Under the pieces are notes generated by a model that worked only from the letters and a program-made list of their open reading frames with translations, was not told where the DNA came from and ran no database searches. Both the position numbers and the translations under genes were made by a program. This document shows, piece after piece, positions 15,817 to 23,745 of a stretch of DNA of 64,000 nt. Origin of the DNA: Falsiruegeria mediterranea M17 (GTDB lineage: Bacteria > Pseudomonadota > Alphaproteobacteria > Rhodobacterales > Rhodobacteraceae); the NCBI RefSeq assembly GCF_900302455.1, contig NZ_ONZG01000006.1:248001-312000 (forward strand). The letters are read 5' to 3'. Position 1 is the first letter of the stretch. Each line of letters starts with the position of its first letter.

Positions 15817-16518
15817 ATGCTCAAGGTAAATGATCTTCACGCATACTATGGCAAAAGCCACATCCTGCAGGGCGTCAACCTTGAAGTCGGCGAAGGCGAA
15901 ATCGTCTCGTTGTTGGGGCGCAACGGGGTGGGGCGGTCAACCACCTGCAAGGCGATCATGGGCGAGGTCGAACCCAAGGGATCGGTCCAGTTCCGCGGGG
16001 AAGAGCTTGCCGGGCGCAAGAGCTATGAGATCGCCAAGAAGGGCATCGGCTATGTACCCGAAAACCGCGATATCTTTCCCGGCCTGACCACGCGCCAGAA
16101 CCTGATGCTGGGCATCAAGCCAGGGCAAAAGGACGGTGACGGGCGCTGGAACATGGAGGACATGTTCGACATGTTCCCCAACTTGCGAGAGCGGGCTGAC
16201 GTCGATGCCTCGCTGATGTCGGGTGGTGAAAAGCAGATGTTGACGGTGTGTCGTGCGCTGATGGGCGACCCGGATTTCATCATGATCGACGAGCCGACCG
16301 AAGGTCTGGCGCCCAAGATCGTCGAGCAGGTGGGGGATTTGTTGCTCCAGATCGCCGAACGGGGTGTGTCGATCCTGTTGGTCGAGCAAAAGTTGACCAT
16401 TGCCATGCGAGTCACCAACCGCGTCTATGTGATGGGCCACGGACACATGGTGTTCGAAGGAACGCCAGAGGATCTGAAGAACAACGTGGAAATCCGGCAA
16501 GAGTGGTTGGAGGTTTAA
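15817..16518 (+). CDS. livF: Liv-type ABC transporter ATP-binding protein LivF with Arg in Walker A
   Basis: 233-aa second ATPase of the importer, with an intact signature MSGGEKQML, Walker B FIMIDEP and the LivF-type GYVPENRDIFPGLT segment. The Walker A motif reads GRNGVGRST: the universally important lysine is an arginine (codon cgg around 15934). In an ABC dimer each site combines Walker A of one subunit with the signature of the other, so the site built from this P-loop and the degenerate LivG signature would be the non-canonical one. GVGRST is seen in some proteobacterial LivF proteins, so this is not proof of inactivity. ATG at 15817, one base after the livG stop. Confidence 0.92.
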   Translation: MLKVNDLHAYYGKSHILQGVNLEVGEGEIVSLLGRNGVGRSTTCKAIMGEVEPKGSVQFRGEELAGRKSYEIAKKGIGYVPENRDIFPGLTTRQNLMLGIKPGQKDGDGRWNMEDMFDMFPNLRERADVDASLMSGGEKQMLTVCRALMGDPDFIMIDEPTEGLAPKIVEQVGDLLLQIAERGVSILLVEQKLTIAMRVTNRVYVMGHGHMVFEGTPEDLKNNVEIRQEWLEV

Positions 16519-16543
16519 CCCTCAGCCAGTTTCGGACAGCAAG

Positions 16544-16574
16544 ACGGCCAGCAGTGATCTGTTGGCCGTTTTTC
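16544..16574 (+). terminator. Rho-independent terminator of second liv operon
   Basis: An 11-bp stem (ACGGCCA, then GCAG paired with CTGT through one G-U) around a TGAT loop, followed by five T residues. It lies 25 bases after the livF stop and just before the convergent TetR gene. Confidence 0.85.
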
Positions 16575-16589
16575 TATGGCGGTGTAAAT

Positions 16590-17180
16590 TCAGCTCGTTT
16601 CGAGCAGAGAATTGGCCAGCCGCAATGACGCAAAGTAAGATGAATGGGCCCAATCCGAGGGGGGCGACAGGGGCGAAAGAGAATCCATTGTCAGATAGAG
16701 ACCGATGACACCCTGAGCGACGATATCGCATTCGGCCTTGGTTGCGTTCGGGTGATTGCGCTGCATGACTTCGCTGGCCAAGTCAAAGAGCGACTGCATG
16801 GCGGCAATCAATTCCTGACGCAGGCCGGGGTAGTTGTCTGCAGAATGGGTCAGGGATTGAAACACGATGTTCAGGCGCGGGTCCGTTTCACTTTCCGGTG
16901 CGTATAGCGCGTCAATGAAGTCTTTCGCCGAAGGGTACCCTTCGAGTGCTGCGCGCATATCTTCAACTGATGAGTTGATCCCGGTGATCACATATTCGGA
17001 AAGCGCTTTGACCATGTCGTCGCGATTGCCAAGGTGATGTCGGATCAGCGGACGTTTCAACCCTGCTTCACTGGCGATGCGTTCCAAGGTGGCACCTTCT
17101 ATGCCGTATTTGGACGCACAGGTCAGAAAAGCATCCAGAACCTCAGCCTTGCGTTGTTTTTGAACCGACGGTCGCCCCAT
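16590..17180 (-). CDS. TetR/AcrR family transcriptional regulator
   Basis: 196-aa TetR-type regulator. The N-terminal helix-turn-helix is clear: ATLERIASEAGLKRPLIRHH at about residues 27-46, followed by a divergent ligand-binding domain that cannot be assigned. ATG at 17180 (MGRPSVQ, a typical TetR opening) preferred over upstream alternative starts. It is convergent with the second liv operon and downstream of a longer TetR gene on the same strand. A perfect inverted repeat at 17217-17237, just upstream of its start, is a likely autoregulatory operator. That sequence differs from the 18-bp regulon operator. Confidence 0.85.
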   Translation of the reverse strand: MGRPSVQKQRKAEVLDAFLTCASKYGIEGATLERIASEAGLKRPLIRHHLGNRDDMVKALSEYVITGINSSVEDMRAALEGYPSAKDFIDALYAPESETDPRLNIVFQSLTHSADNYPGLRQELIAAMQSLFDLASEVMQRNHPNATKAECDIVAQGVIGLYLTMDSLSPLSPPSDWAHSSYFASLRLANSLLETS

Positions 17181-17216
17181 CTTCGTGAAATGCCTCTTCC
17201 AGATATTTCGTAGATC

Positions 17217-17237
17217 AGTAGTCCAATAACGACTACT
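17217..17237. promoter_or_regulatory. Inverted repeat upstream of TetR gene (probable autoregulatory operator)
   Basis: AGTAGTC, seven bases, then GACTACT: a perfect 7-bp inverted repeat with a 7-base spacer, centred 47 bases before the TetR start at 17180. Size and symmetry suit a TetR dimer. I saw no second copy in the window, so this regulator may control only itself or genes elsewhere. Confidence 0.5.
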
Positions 17238-17273
17238 TTCGCGGCCAACGCTCACCAATTGACGCGGTTACAG

Positions 17274-18245
17274 CTAATTTTCGACTTTCATCAAGCCTGT
17301 CAAGACAAACTCGTGCAGCGCAGTTTTTACCTCATCGACGGGAAAATGCCCGATGCTCCAATGTCGGAGCGCCCAGACTGTGCACAGGAAATAGATGAAA
17401 TTGGATAGAAGTTCGGTGTTCACGGGACGAAAGAAACCCTTGTCCACACCGTCGTCGATGATGGCCTGCCAGCGGCGCATAAAGTCGCGTTCCGTGTCGA
17501 ACACTTTCATCCTGTTTTCGGCGCTGAGTGACCGGGTCTCGGAATACACCAGATTGATGTATTTTCGATTGTCCCCGATGTAATCGATGTATTTGTCCAC
17601 CGCTCGGATCAAGTTTTCTTCAGGGCTGCCGGAATTGAATTCCTGGTTGTCGAAGAATGTGAACATGCCTTGCATATTCACCGTCATGATCAGGTAAAGG
17701 ATATCGTCTTTGTCTTTGATGTACTTGTACATCAACGGCACGGAAAGACCGGCTTCGCGGGCTATTTCACGCATTGTCGAATTGCCGAAACCATGGCGCG
17801 CGATGACTTTGCACGCCCCTTCAAAGATCTGCAAACGTCGCATCTCAGCTGTGCTGGAAAGCGAGTCCTTGCCAGTATTGGCACGTTTTTCAGCCTTTTC
17901 CGCATCAGCGCCCTGATCCTGAGCTTCGGGTTCCTTGACTTGGAATACACACAGCGCCTCGGCCACGTTGCGCTTTTTGGATGACCCTTCCGCAAGTTGG
18001 GACAAGATCACCCGACACACCTGCTGATCAGAGCCTTTCGCCGACAATCGTGTAGATTTTGCAACGAGTGATTCCCCCGAGGGTGGGGCCAAAGCGGAAA
18101 CCGTGCTTGTGATCAGCTGCAGTTCACCATCGCAGTCACGCTCCAATTCGTGACGCGCGGCTTCGAGGGCCAGAGACGAGAAAGCGCTATCGCTTTGTTT
18201 TTTCAATATGAAATCAGCCATTTGCGCTGATGAATACGAGTGCAT
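17274..18245 (-). CDS. TetR family regulator with long N-terminal extension
   Basis: 323 aa, against about 200 for ordinary TetR proteins. The helix-turn-helix (STMREIAREAGLSVPLMYKY) only starts near residue 155 and is followed by a TetR ligand-binding domain. The first 130 residues resemble no family I know; they include an acidic/alanine-rich stretch (QDQGADAEKAEKR). Start ATG at 18245 with GAGG upstream; an internal ATG at 18221 is possible. The gene is divergent from the luciferase-like monooxygenase operon, and the 223-bp gap carries two copies of an 18-bp palindrome found at three other promoters. It is therefore the best candidate for the repressor of that regulon. Confidence 0.85.
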   Translation of the reverse strand: MHSYSSAQMADFILKKQSDSAFSSLALEAARHELERDCDGELQLITSTVSALAPPSGESLVAKSTRLSAKGSDQQVCRVILSQLAEGSSKKRNVAEALCVFQVKEPEAQDQGADAEKAEKRANTGKDSLSSTAEMRRLQIFEGACKVIARHGFGNSTMREIAREAGLSVPLMYKYIKDKDDILYLIMTVNMQGMFTFFDNQEFNSGSPEENLIRAVDKYIDYIGDNRKYINLVYSETRSLSAENRMKVFDTERDFMRRWQAIIDDGVDKGFFRPVNTELLSNFIYFLCTVWALRHWSIGHFPVDEVKTALHEFVLTGLMKVEN

Positions 18246-18334
18246 TCCTGGCCTCAAGTTCCCTTACGTTCCGTGCATACGATGCGTTCCGCAGCGATGG
18301 TTGTCCAGCAACATTCCACCCCTTGTCGCGAAAA

Positions 18335-18379
18335 GAAGTGATCGTTCACTAAATTACCTGACGAAAGGTCATTTCTAAA
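18335..18379 (-). promoter_or_regulatory. Promoter and operator of long TetR gene (regulon site b)
   Basis: On the minus strand -35 TTTAGA (18379-18374), a 17-base spacer and -10 TAATTT (18356-18351). The palindromic site at 18335-18352 overlaps the -10 end and start point and matches the consensus at 15 of 18 positions. This placement suggests autorepression. Confidence 0.55.
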
Positions 18380-18406
18380 CCTCTGTAACATATCAACAAA
18401 ATTTGT

Positions 18407-18452
18407 TTGACGACACCGTGTTTTCAGGTGAAGGTTAGTGAACGTTCATTAT
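18407..18452 (+). promoter_or_regulatory. Promoter and operator of monooxygenase operon (regulon site c)
   Basis: A -35 box TTGACG at 18407-18412. The 18-bp site at 18435-18452 begins 28 bases later, where the -10 end and start should be, and matches the consensus at 16 of 18 positions. The -10 itself is poor (AAGGTT). The ribosome site of the first gene follows directly (GAGGGGA). Confidence 0.6.
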
Positions 18453-18468
18453 TGAGGGGAAGCACGCC

Positions 18469-19602
18469 ATGAAATTCAAGATTCTTGCCATCCCGTTCGC
18501 TCGGCAACATGGCGAAGACGCCCAACTTGCCGGTCGCGATCCGGGTCGGTTTAACAAGATGATGCACACGCTGAGGGATCAGATGGTTCTGGCAGAAGAG
18601 CTGGGATACGAAGGGTTCTGTCTGACCGAGCACCATATGCAGGTCGAAGGGGTGGAATGCACCACCAACCCGTTGTTCTGGAACATGTACATCGCGCAAC
18701 ACACCAAGAACTTTAAGGTTGGTCAGCTAGGCATGAACCTGACCGCGATGAACCCGATCACCACGGCGGAAAACATCGCGATGCTCGACCACATGACAGG
18801 CGGTCGTGTGTTTGCGGGTTTCTCGCGTGGTAACACTCCGCGCTGGACCGCGACTATGGGTCAGCACCTGGACATCACCTCGGCCGAATCCGACAAATCC
18901 GAAGCGGACCAGCGCAACCGTCGTGCGATGTACGAGAACTGGCGCCTGATCAAATCGCTCTGGACCGACGACCTGACCGAGCATCAGGGCGAGTTCTGGA
19001 ATTTCCCGTCGAATGTGGAATGGGAATTCAACCCCACCAAACTGTGGGGCGGCGACAACCCGGTTGACGGCAACAAGATCCTGCGCAAGTCCGGCATCGT
19101 TCCGCGCCCGCTGCAGAAACCGCACCCCAAGGTGTACGCGCCCTTCTCCTACTCGATGGAAACCGCGCGCTTCTGGGCCTCGGAAGGGGCCAAGATGGTG
19201 TCCTTTGTGACCGCCGACAAAGAAGAGTTCATGCCGGTCATCCTGGAGCAATGCTTGGCAGCTGCGCATGAGAACGGGTTGAAAGAGACCACCAACAATG
19301 ACGTCCTGGCTTTGGGTGCGCATCTGATGATGGGCAAAACGCCCGCCAAGACCAAAGAGTATCGCGGCATGTTCGATACCCTGTGGAAACAGGCCTATGA
19401 CGCGCCGCCCTATCACGTGCCGCTTGGCCGGGTCTGGGATGGTTCGCGCCAGCAGGTTCTGGATCAGGTCTGCACCTTGGCCGAACGCTATCAGATCGAC
19501 GAATTCTTTGTTTGGCACCACGTCAACTATTTCGGTGACGAGATCGAGCAAGAGGCTCTGATCGAATTTGCCGAAGGCGTCATCAAACAGGTCAACGGCT
19601 GA
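18469..19602 (+). CDS. Luciferase-like (LLM class) flavin-dependent monooxygenase
   Basis: 377-aa bacterial-luciferase-like oxygenase that would use reduced flavin supplied by the reductase encoded next and O2 to oxidise an organic substrate. Family features: EELGYEGFCLTEHH near residue 45, NPITTAENIAMLDHMTGGR around residue 95, and the barrel-strand segment GRVFAGFSRG. The family includes type II Baeyer-Villiger enzymes, alkanesulfonate and amine/amide oxidisers; the substrate cannot be read here. It leads an operon with flavin reductase, NTF2-like protein, amidase and CoA-ligase genes. ATG at 18469 with GAGGGGA 8 bases upstream; a regulon operator lies just before it. Confidence 0.88.
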   Translation: MKFKILAIPFARQHGEDAQLAGRDPGRFNKMMHTLRDQMVLAEELGYEGFCLTEHHMQVEGVECTTNPLFWNMYIAQHTKNFKVGQLGMNLTAMNPITTAENIAMLDHMTGGRVFAGFSRGNTPRWTATMGQHLDITSAESDKSEADQRNRRAMYENWRLIKSLWTDDLTEHQGEFWNFPSNVEWEFNPTKLWGGDNPVDGNKILRKSGIVPRPLQKPHPKVYAPFSYSMETARFWASEGAKMVSFVTADKEEFMPVILEQCLAAAHENGLKETTNNDVLALGAHLMMGKTPAKTKEYRGMFDTLWKQAYDAPPYHVPLGRVWDGSRQQVLDQVCTLAERYQIDEFFVWHHVNYFGDEIEQEALIEFAEGVIKQVNG

Positions 19603-19652
19603 TCGCCATGGTCGGGCAGCAAGGCCCGGCCCCTACGATAGGGGAGGTCGCC

Positions 19653-20153
19653 ATGACCCAAAACAATACGCAAGAACTGTTCAAGCAGGGCATGCAACTG
19701 CTGGCGGCCTCGACCACCATCATCACGTCCGAGCACGACGGCGCACGCGCCGGTATGGCCGCCACGGCAGTCACATCGCTGGCGGCAGACCCGCCATCGC
19801 TGCTCATCTGCACCAATCGAACCGCACGCACATTCGACTACATCATGGGGTCAGGCAGGTTCGCCGTGAACGTGGTGCCTGACAGCCTGACCGATGTGGT
19901 CGGCGCGTTCTCTTCGAAAGAGGACAAGGAAAAGCAGTTCCAGATGGCCGGAACCTGGGACCGGTCGGCCAGCGGTCTACCGATCCTGAAAGAAGCGGTC
20001 GCCTCGTTCGAATGCACCGTCAGCGAATGGACCGACGCGCACACGCACCGGGTCTTCTTTGGTCTGGTCGATGCGGTGCACCTGAACCCCGACGCCTCGG
20101 CGCTGATCTATGCGCAACGTGGCTTTTACAAACTCGCGCCGGTGGCGGCGTAA
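19653..20153 (+). CDS. Flavin reductase family protein (two-component monooxygenase partner)
   Basis: 166-aa FMN-binding split-barrel flavin reductase (HpaC-like). The core reads MAATAVTSLAADPPSLLICTNR and GRFAVNVVPDS, the usual flavin-reductase opening. It reduces FMN or FAD with NAD(P)H and hands it to an oxygenase; the natural partner is the luciferase-like monooxygenase directly upstream. ATG at 19653, preceded by GGGGAGG. About 50 bases separate it from the previous gene and 17 from the next, so one transcript is likely. Confidence 0.88.
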   Translation: MTQNNTQELFKQGMQLLAASTTIITSEHDGARAGMAATAVTSLAADPPSLLICTNRTARTFDYIMGSGRFAVNVVPDSLTDVVGAFSSKEDKEKQFQMAGTWDRSASGLPILKEAVASFECTVSEWTDAHTHRVFFGLVDAVHLNPDASALIYAQRGFYKLAPVAA

Positions 20154-20170
20154 CCCCGTTGGAGGACAAG

Positions 20171-20548
20171 ATGGCGGATATCGCAACACTCGAAACCATG
20201 ATGCAGGACTACATGATCGGCCTGCACGAAGGGGATGTCGCTGCAATCGACAAGCAGTTTCTACCTGAATGTGACCTATGCTGCGCCAATGACGATGGCA
20301 GCTACATCCACATGACGCTGCAGCAGTACAAGGACCTGGTCGCAGGCCGCAAAAGCCCCAAGGAACAGGGTTATCCAGTTTATGGCCATGTGGTTCACAT
20401 CGACCAGTCCGGCCCCAACACGGCGTTCGTGAAAATCGACTGCGCGGTGCAGCCCAAGTACTTCATCGACTACCTGTCGCTGATCAAGACCAACGGCGAA
20501 TGGAAGATCGCCTCCAAGGTCTACTACGTGAAGAAGTACGAAGAATAA
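20171..20548 (+). CDS. NTF2-like (SnoaL/lumazine-binding type) small protein
   Basis: 125-aa protein with a nuclear-transport-factor-2-like cone fold pattern: an N-terminal helix (ETMMQDYMIGLHEGDVAAID), a central VYGHVVHIDQ strand, and a C-terminal NGEWKIASKVYYVKKY. Such proteins serve as small hydrolases, isomerases or accessory binding proteins in catabolic operons. No catalytic residues can be assigned. GGAGG lies 8 bases before the ATG at 20171. Its place between the flavin reductase and amidase suggests it handles an unstable oxygenation product; that is inference. Confidence 0.8.
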   Translation: MADIATLETMMQDYMIGLHEGDVAAIDKQFLPECDLCCANDDGSYIHMTLQQYKDLVAGRKSPKEQGYPVYGHVVHIDQSGPNTAFVKIDCAVQPKYFIDYLSLIKTNGEWKIASKVYYVKKYEE

Positions 20549-20575
20549 CAATCCTTTAGCCTGTCCGAGACGATT

Positions 20576-21964
20576 ATGACCGTTTCCGTGTCCCATCTAT
20601 CTGCGGTCGAAATGACCGATTTGTTCCGCCGTCGCGAGTTGTCACCGGTTGAGGCCCTGGCAGCGACGCTGGTGCGGATCGAAGAGGTCAACCCAAAGAT
20701 CAACGCGATCTATCATGTGGATCGTGACGGGGCATTGGCACAGGCAAAGGCATCCGAACTCCGTTGGCGTGACAGCGCACCCTTGGGTTGGCTCGATGGG
20801 GTGCCAACTACGATCAAGGACGCGCTCGAAACCAACGGGTTGCCGGCCCATCGTGGGTCGGCCGCCGGCAGCGGGGTGGTCCACTCCTCCGATCACCCCA
20901 CTGTCGCAAGAATGCGCAACAGCGGCGCTGTCATTGTCGGTAAAAACACCATGTGCGACTATGGCATTCTGGCGGCTGGCGTCAGCTCGTACCACGGTGT
21001 CACCCGCAACCCCTGGAACCTGAGCAAGACAACGGGCGCGTCCTCGTCGGGGGCCTCGGCCAGCGTTTGCGCGGGGATCGAGCCTGTGTCGATTGGCACT
21101 GACATCGTCGGCTCCATCCGGATTCCTGCCTCTTACTGTGGTCTTGCGGGGCACAAGCCGTCTTACGGCCGCGTGCCCTACTACTTCCAGGGCAGTCCTG
21201 TGCTGGTCGCGGGGCCTTTGGCCCGCTCGATCACCGACGTGGCGCTGCACATGAACGTTCTGACCGCAGCGGATGCGCGCGACTTTTCGGCCTTGCCACG
21301 TGACGGTGTTGATTACATCGCCGAACTCGACCGCTTTGATCCAGCGGGCAAGCGCGCGCTGGTCATAACCGAGCTTGGCATTGGCGAGCCGGTTGCCGAA
21401 GACGTAGCCAACGCCATCGTGCGCGCGGGCGAGACGCTGCGCGGGCAGGGGGTGCATGTTGATCGCCTCGAAACCGTTCCTTTTGAACGGGGCGAGTGGG
21501 AACCCGCCGAGCTCTTTTACATGGTGCGCACGCTGAGCGAGCTAAGCCAACACCCGGATGCCGAACAACGCAAGACGCCGGTGATCTACGACTGGACACG
21601 CCGGGCACTAAACCTCAACGCCTTGGATCATCACGCCAATTTTGTCGCCACACAGAGGCTGCGCGAACGCACTTTTAACCTGATCGATGACTATGATTTC
21701 CTGATCCTGCCCTCGACCCCTGACACCGCTTTTGACGCCGAGCAGCCCGGCTCTGATCCAACCCGCCTCTTTGAAAGTTGGGCCAATACATTCCTGTTCA
21801 ACCTGACCGAACAGCCGGGATCGAACGTGCCCATGGGGTTGGACCGCAACGGTCTACCCATTGGCGTTCAGATCATCGGCCAGCGGTATGACGACGTGGG
21901 TGTTCTGGGCTTGAGCCATGTTCTGGAACAAGCCGTCGGACGCCTGACACCCCCAAAACTCTGA
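20576..21964 (+). CDS. Amidase signature family hydrolase
   Basis: 462-aa amidase of the Ser-cisSer-Lys class, which splits carboxamides to acid and ammonia or amine. Catalytic residues visible: Lys81 in TTIKDAL, the cis-Ser cluster 156-158 in GASSSGAS, and nucleophile Ser180 in GTDIVGSIR. Length and layout match the family. In the operon it follows a monooxygenase system and precedes an acyl-CoA ligase, so it probably releases the carboxylate that the ligase activates. The substrate is therefore likely an amide, either imported or formed by oxygenation. The start at 20576 has only a weak ribosome site. Confidence 0.9.
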   Translation: MTVSVSHLSAVEMTDLFRRRELSPVEALAATLVRIEEVNPKINAIYHVDRDGALAQAKASELRWRDSAPLGWLDGVPTTIKDALETNGLPAHRGSAAGSGVVHSSDHPTVARMRNSGAVIVGKNTMCDYGILAAGVSSYHGVTRNPWNLSKTTGASSSGASASVCAGIEPVSIGTDIVGSIRIPASYCGLAGHKPSYGRVPYYFQGSPVLVAGPLARSITDVALHMNVLTAADARDFSALPRDGVDYIAELDRFDPAGKRALVITELGIGEPVAEDVANAIVRAGETLRGQGVHVDRLETVPFERGEWEPAELFYMVRTLSELSQHPDAEQRKTPVIYDWTRRALNLNALDHHANFVATQRLRERTFNLIDDYDFLILPSTPDTAFDAEQPGSDPTRLFESWANTFLFNLTEQPGSNVPMGLDRNGLPIGVQIIGQRYDDVGVLGLSHVLEQAVGRLTPPKL

Positions 21965-22039
21965 ACCCTATCTCAACCTGAACATCCACCTGCCGTGTGG
22001 GCGAAGACCCCCCGGCAGTTCAATACGGGAGGATACCCC

Positions 22040-23662
22040 ATGGCCAAAAAAACCATTCCGGGCCAAATCATGACCATGCCACTGACTGCGACGAGCATTT
22101 TTCGTCACGCCATGCGCGCCCACCCCGAGGCCGAAATCGTCTGGCGCAACTCGGACATGTCGATCGATCGCCACACGTTTGCCGACATGGGCCGCCGTAC
22201 GCAGCAGCTAGCGCATGCGCTGACCGAACTGGGCGTTGGACCGGGCGACCGCGTGGCCACGCTGGCGTGGAACAACGCACAGCACCTTGAACTGTATTAC
22301 GCTCTGGCCTGCATTGGCGCCATCTGCCACACGATCAACCCGCGTCTGCACCCCGACCAGATCGCGTTCATCGTCAACGACGCCGAAGACACGCATCTGT
22401 TCTTCGACACCACCTTTGCACCGTTGATCGACGCAGTGTCGGGTCGCTGCCCCACCGTTCAAGGCTGGTACAGCCTGACCGGCCCGGACCGCGTGCCGGA
22501 GATGAAAACCGAGGTCATCGATTACGAGAGCCTGATCGCCGACAAGCCAGTCGTCTTTGATTGGCCAGAGATTGACGAAAACGCCGCCATGGCGCTCTGC
22601 TACACGTCGGGCACCACCGGCAACCCCAAGGGCGTTCTTTATTCCCACCGTGGCACCGTACTGCATGCCATGGGTGTGTCAGGCGGTGACTGGCTGGCGC
22701 TCAGCTCGCGCGACGCGACGCTGCCGGTTGTGCCGATGTTCCACGCCTGCGCCTGGGGCATTCCCTATGCGGCGCTGATGAACGGTTCCAAACTGGTTCT
22801 GCCGGGGCCGGGTATGGACCCCGCACCGCTGCAAGAGCTGATGGACGGCGAAGAGGTCACCATGATCTCGGGTGTGCCGACGGTCTGGCTGGGCCTTTAC
22901 GAATACCTCGATCGGCGCGGCGAAAAGCTCAAGACGGTCAAGCGCGCGATGATGGGCGGTTCCGCTGCACCGCTGTCCTTGATCGAAAAGATCGAAAAGG
23001 ATCACGGGACCGAGGTTGTCCACGGATGGGGCATGACTGAGCTGTCGCCTGTGGGTTCGCTGGCCGTACTAAAGCGCGGTGAAGACAAGCTGCCCATCGA
23101 CGAGCGTCTGCAGATCAAAACCAAGCAGGGCCGCGCGCTCTATGGCGTCGAAATGCGCATCGTCAACGACGAGGACGAGCGTCTGCCGCACGACGGTCAG
23201 GCCTCGGGTATGTTGCAGGTGCGCGGTCACTGGGTTGCCTCCAGCTATTGGGGCGGTGCTGGCGCCGATGCCTTTACCGAGGATGGCTGGTTCTCGACTG
23301 GCGACGTCGCGGCCATCGACGAAAAAGGTTATCTGCGTCTGACCGACCGCACCAAGGACGTGATCAAGTCGGGTGGTGAGTGGATCTCTTCGATCGACCT
23401 TGAAAACATCGCGATGAGCCACCCGGATGTGCTCGAAGCGGCCTGTATCGCCGCCAAACACCGCAAGTGGGACGAGCGCCCGCTGATCGTTGCGGTCAAG
23501 CGTGAAGGCTCGGATGTCACCCGCGAAGATGTGCTGGCGCTATACGATGGCCAGATCGCCAAATGGTGGACGCCTGATGATGTGGTGTTCCAGGCCGAGC
23601 TGCCCCACACCGCGACCGGCAAGGTCTCCAAGCTGCACCTGCGCGAGCAATACGCAGACTAA
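22040..23662 (+). CDS. Acyl-CoA ligase (AMP-forming, fatty-acid type)
   Basis: 540-aa ANL-superfamily ligase that activates a carboxylate with ATP and CoA. Motifs: P-loop TSGTTGNPKG near residue 190, the WGMTE adenylate motif, GWFSTGDVA, and the C-terminal GKVSKLHLRE with catalytic Lys. Its profile is that of medium-chain acyl-CoA or methylmercaptopropionyl-CoA (DmdB) ligases, which are close relatives and cannot be separated by eye. ATG at 22040 with GGGAGG upstream. It sits after the amidase and before thiolase and beta-oxidation genes, so it feeds the amidase product into CoA-thioester degradation. Confidence 0.9.
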   Translation: MAKKTIPGQIMTMPLTATSIFRHAMRAHPEAEIVWRNSDMSIDRHTFADMGRRTQQLAHALTELGVGPGDRVATLAWNNAQHLELYYALACIGAICHTINPRLHPDQIAFIVNDAEDTHLFFDTTFAPLIDAVSGRCPTVQGWYSLTGPDRVPEMKTEVIDYESLIADKPVVFDWPEIDENAAMALCYTSGTTGNPKGVLYSHRGTVLHAMGVSGGDWLALSSRDATLPVVPMFHACAWGIPYAALMNGSKLVLPGPGMDPAPLQELMDGEEVTMISGVPTVWLGLYEYLDRRGEKLKTVKRAMMGGSAAPLSLIEKIEKDHGTEVVHGWGMTELSPVGSLAVLKRGEDKLPIDERLQIKTKQGRALYGVEMRIVNDEDERLPHDGQASGMLQVRGHWVASSYWGGAGADAFTEDGWFSTGDVAAIDEKGYLRLTDRTKDVIKSGGEWISSIDLENIAMSHPDVLEAACIAAKHRKWDERPLIVAVKREGSDVTREDVLALYDGQIAKWWTPDDVVFQAELPHTATGKVSKLHLREQYAD

Positions 23663-23689
23663 AAGCTGCCCACTGACAACTAACTGATT

Positions 23690-23714
23690 GGGGGCGCGAG
23701 ACGCCCCCTTTTTC
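23690..23714 (+). terminator. Rho-independent terminator after acyl-CoA ligase
   Basis: GGGGGCG, five-base loop, CGCCCCC, then TTTTT. A 7-bp all-GC stem 27 bases after the ligase stop. It separates the upper pathway from the thiolase/beta-oxidation genes, which may have their own promoter or depend on read-through. Confidence 0.85.
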
Positions 23715-23745
23715 CTTCTTTCTCCTCCTCCGAAAGGAATTTCAC

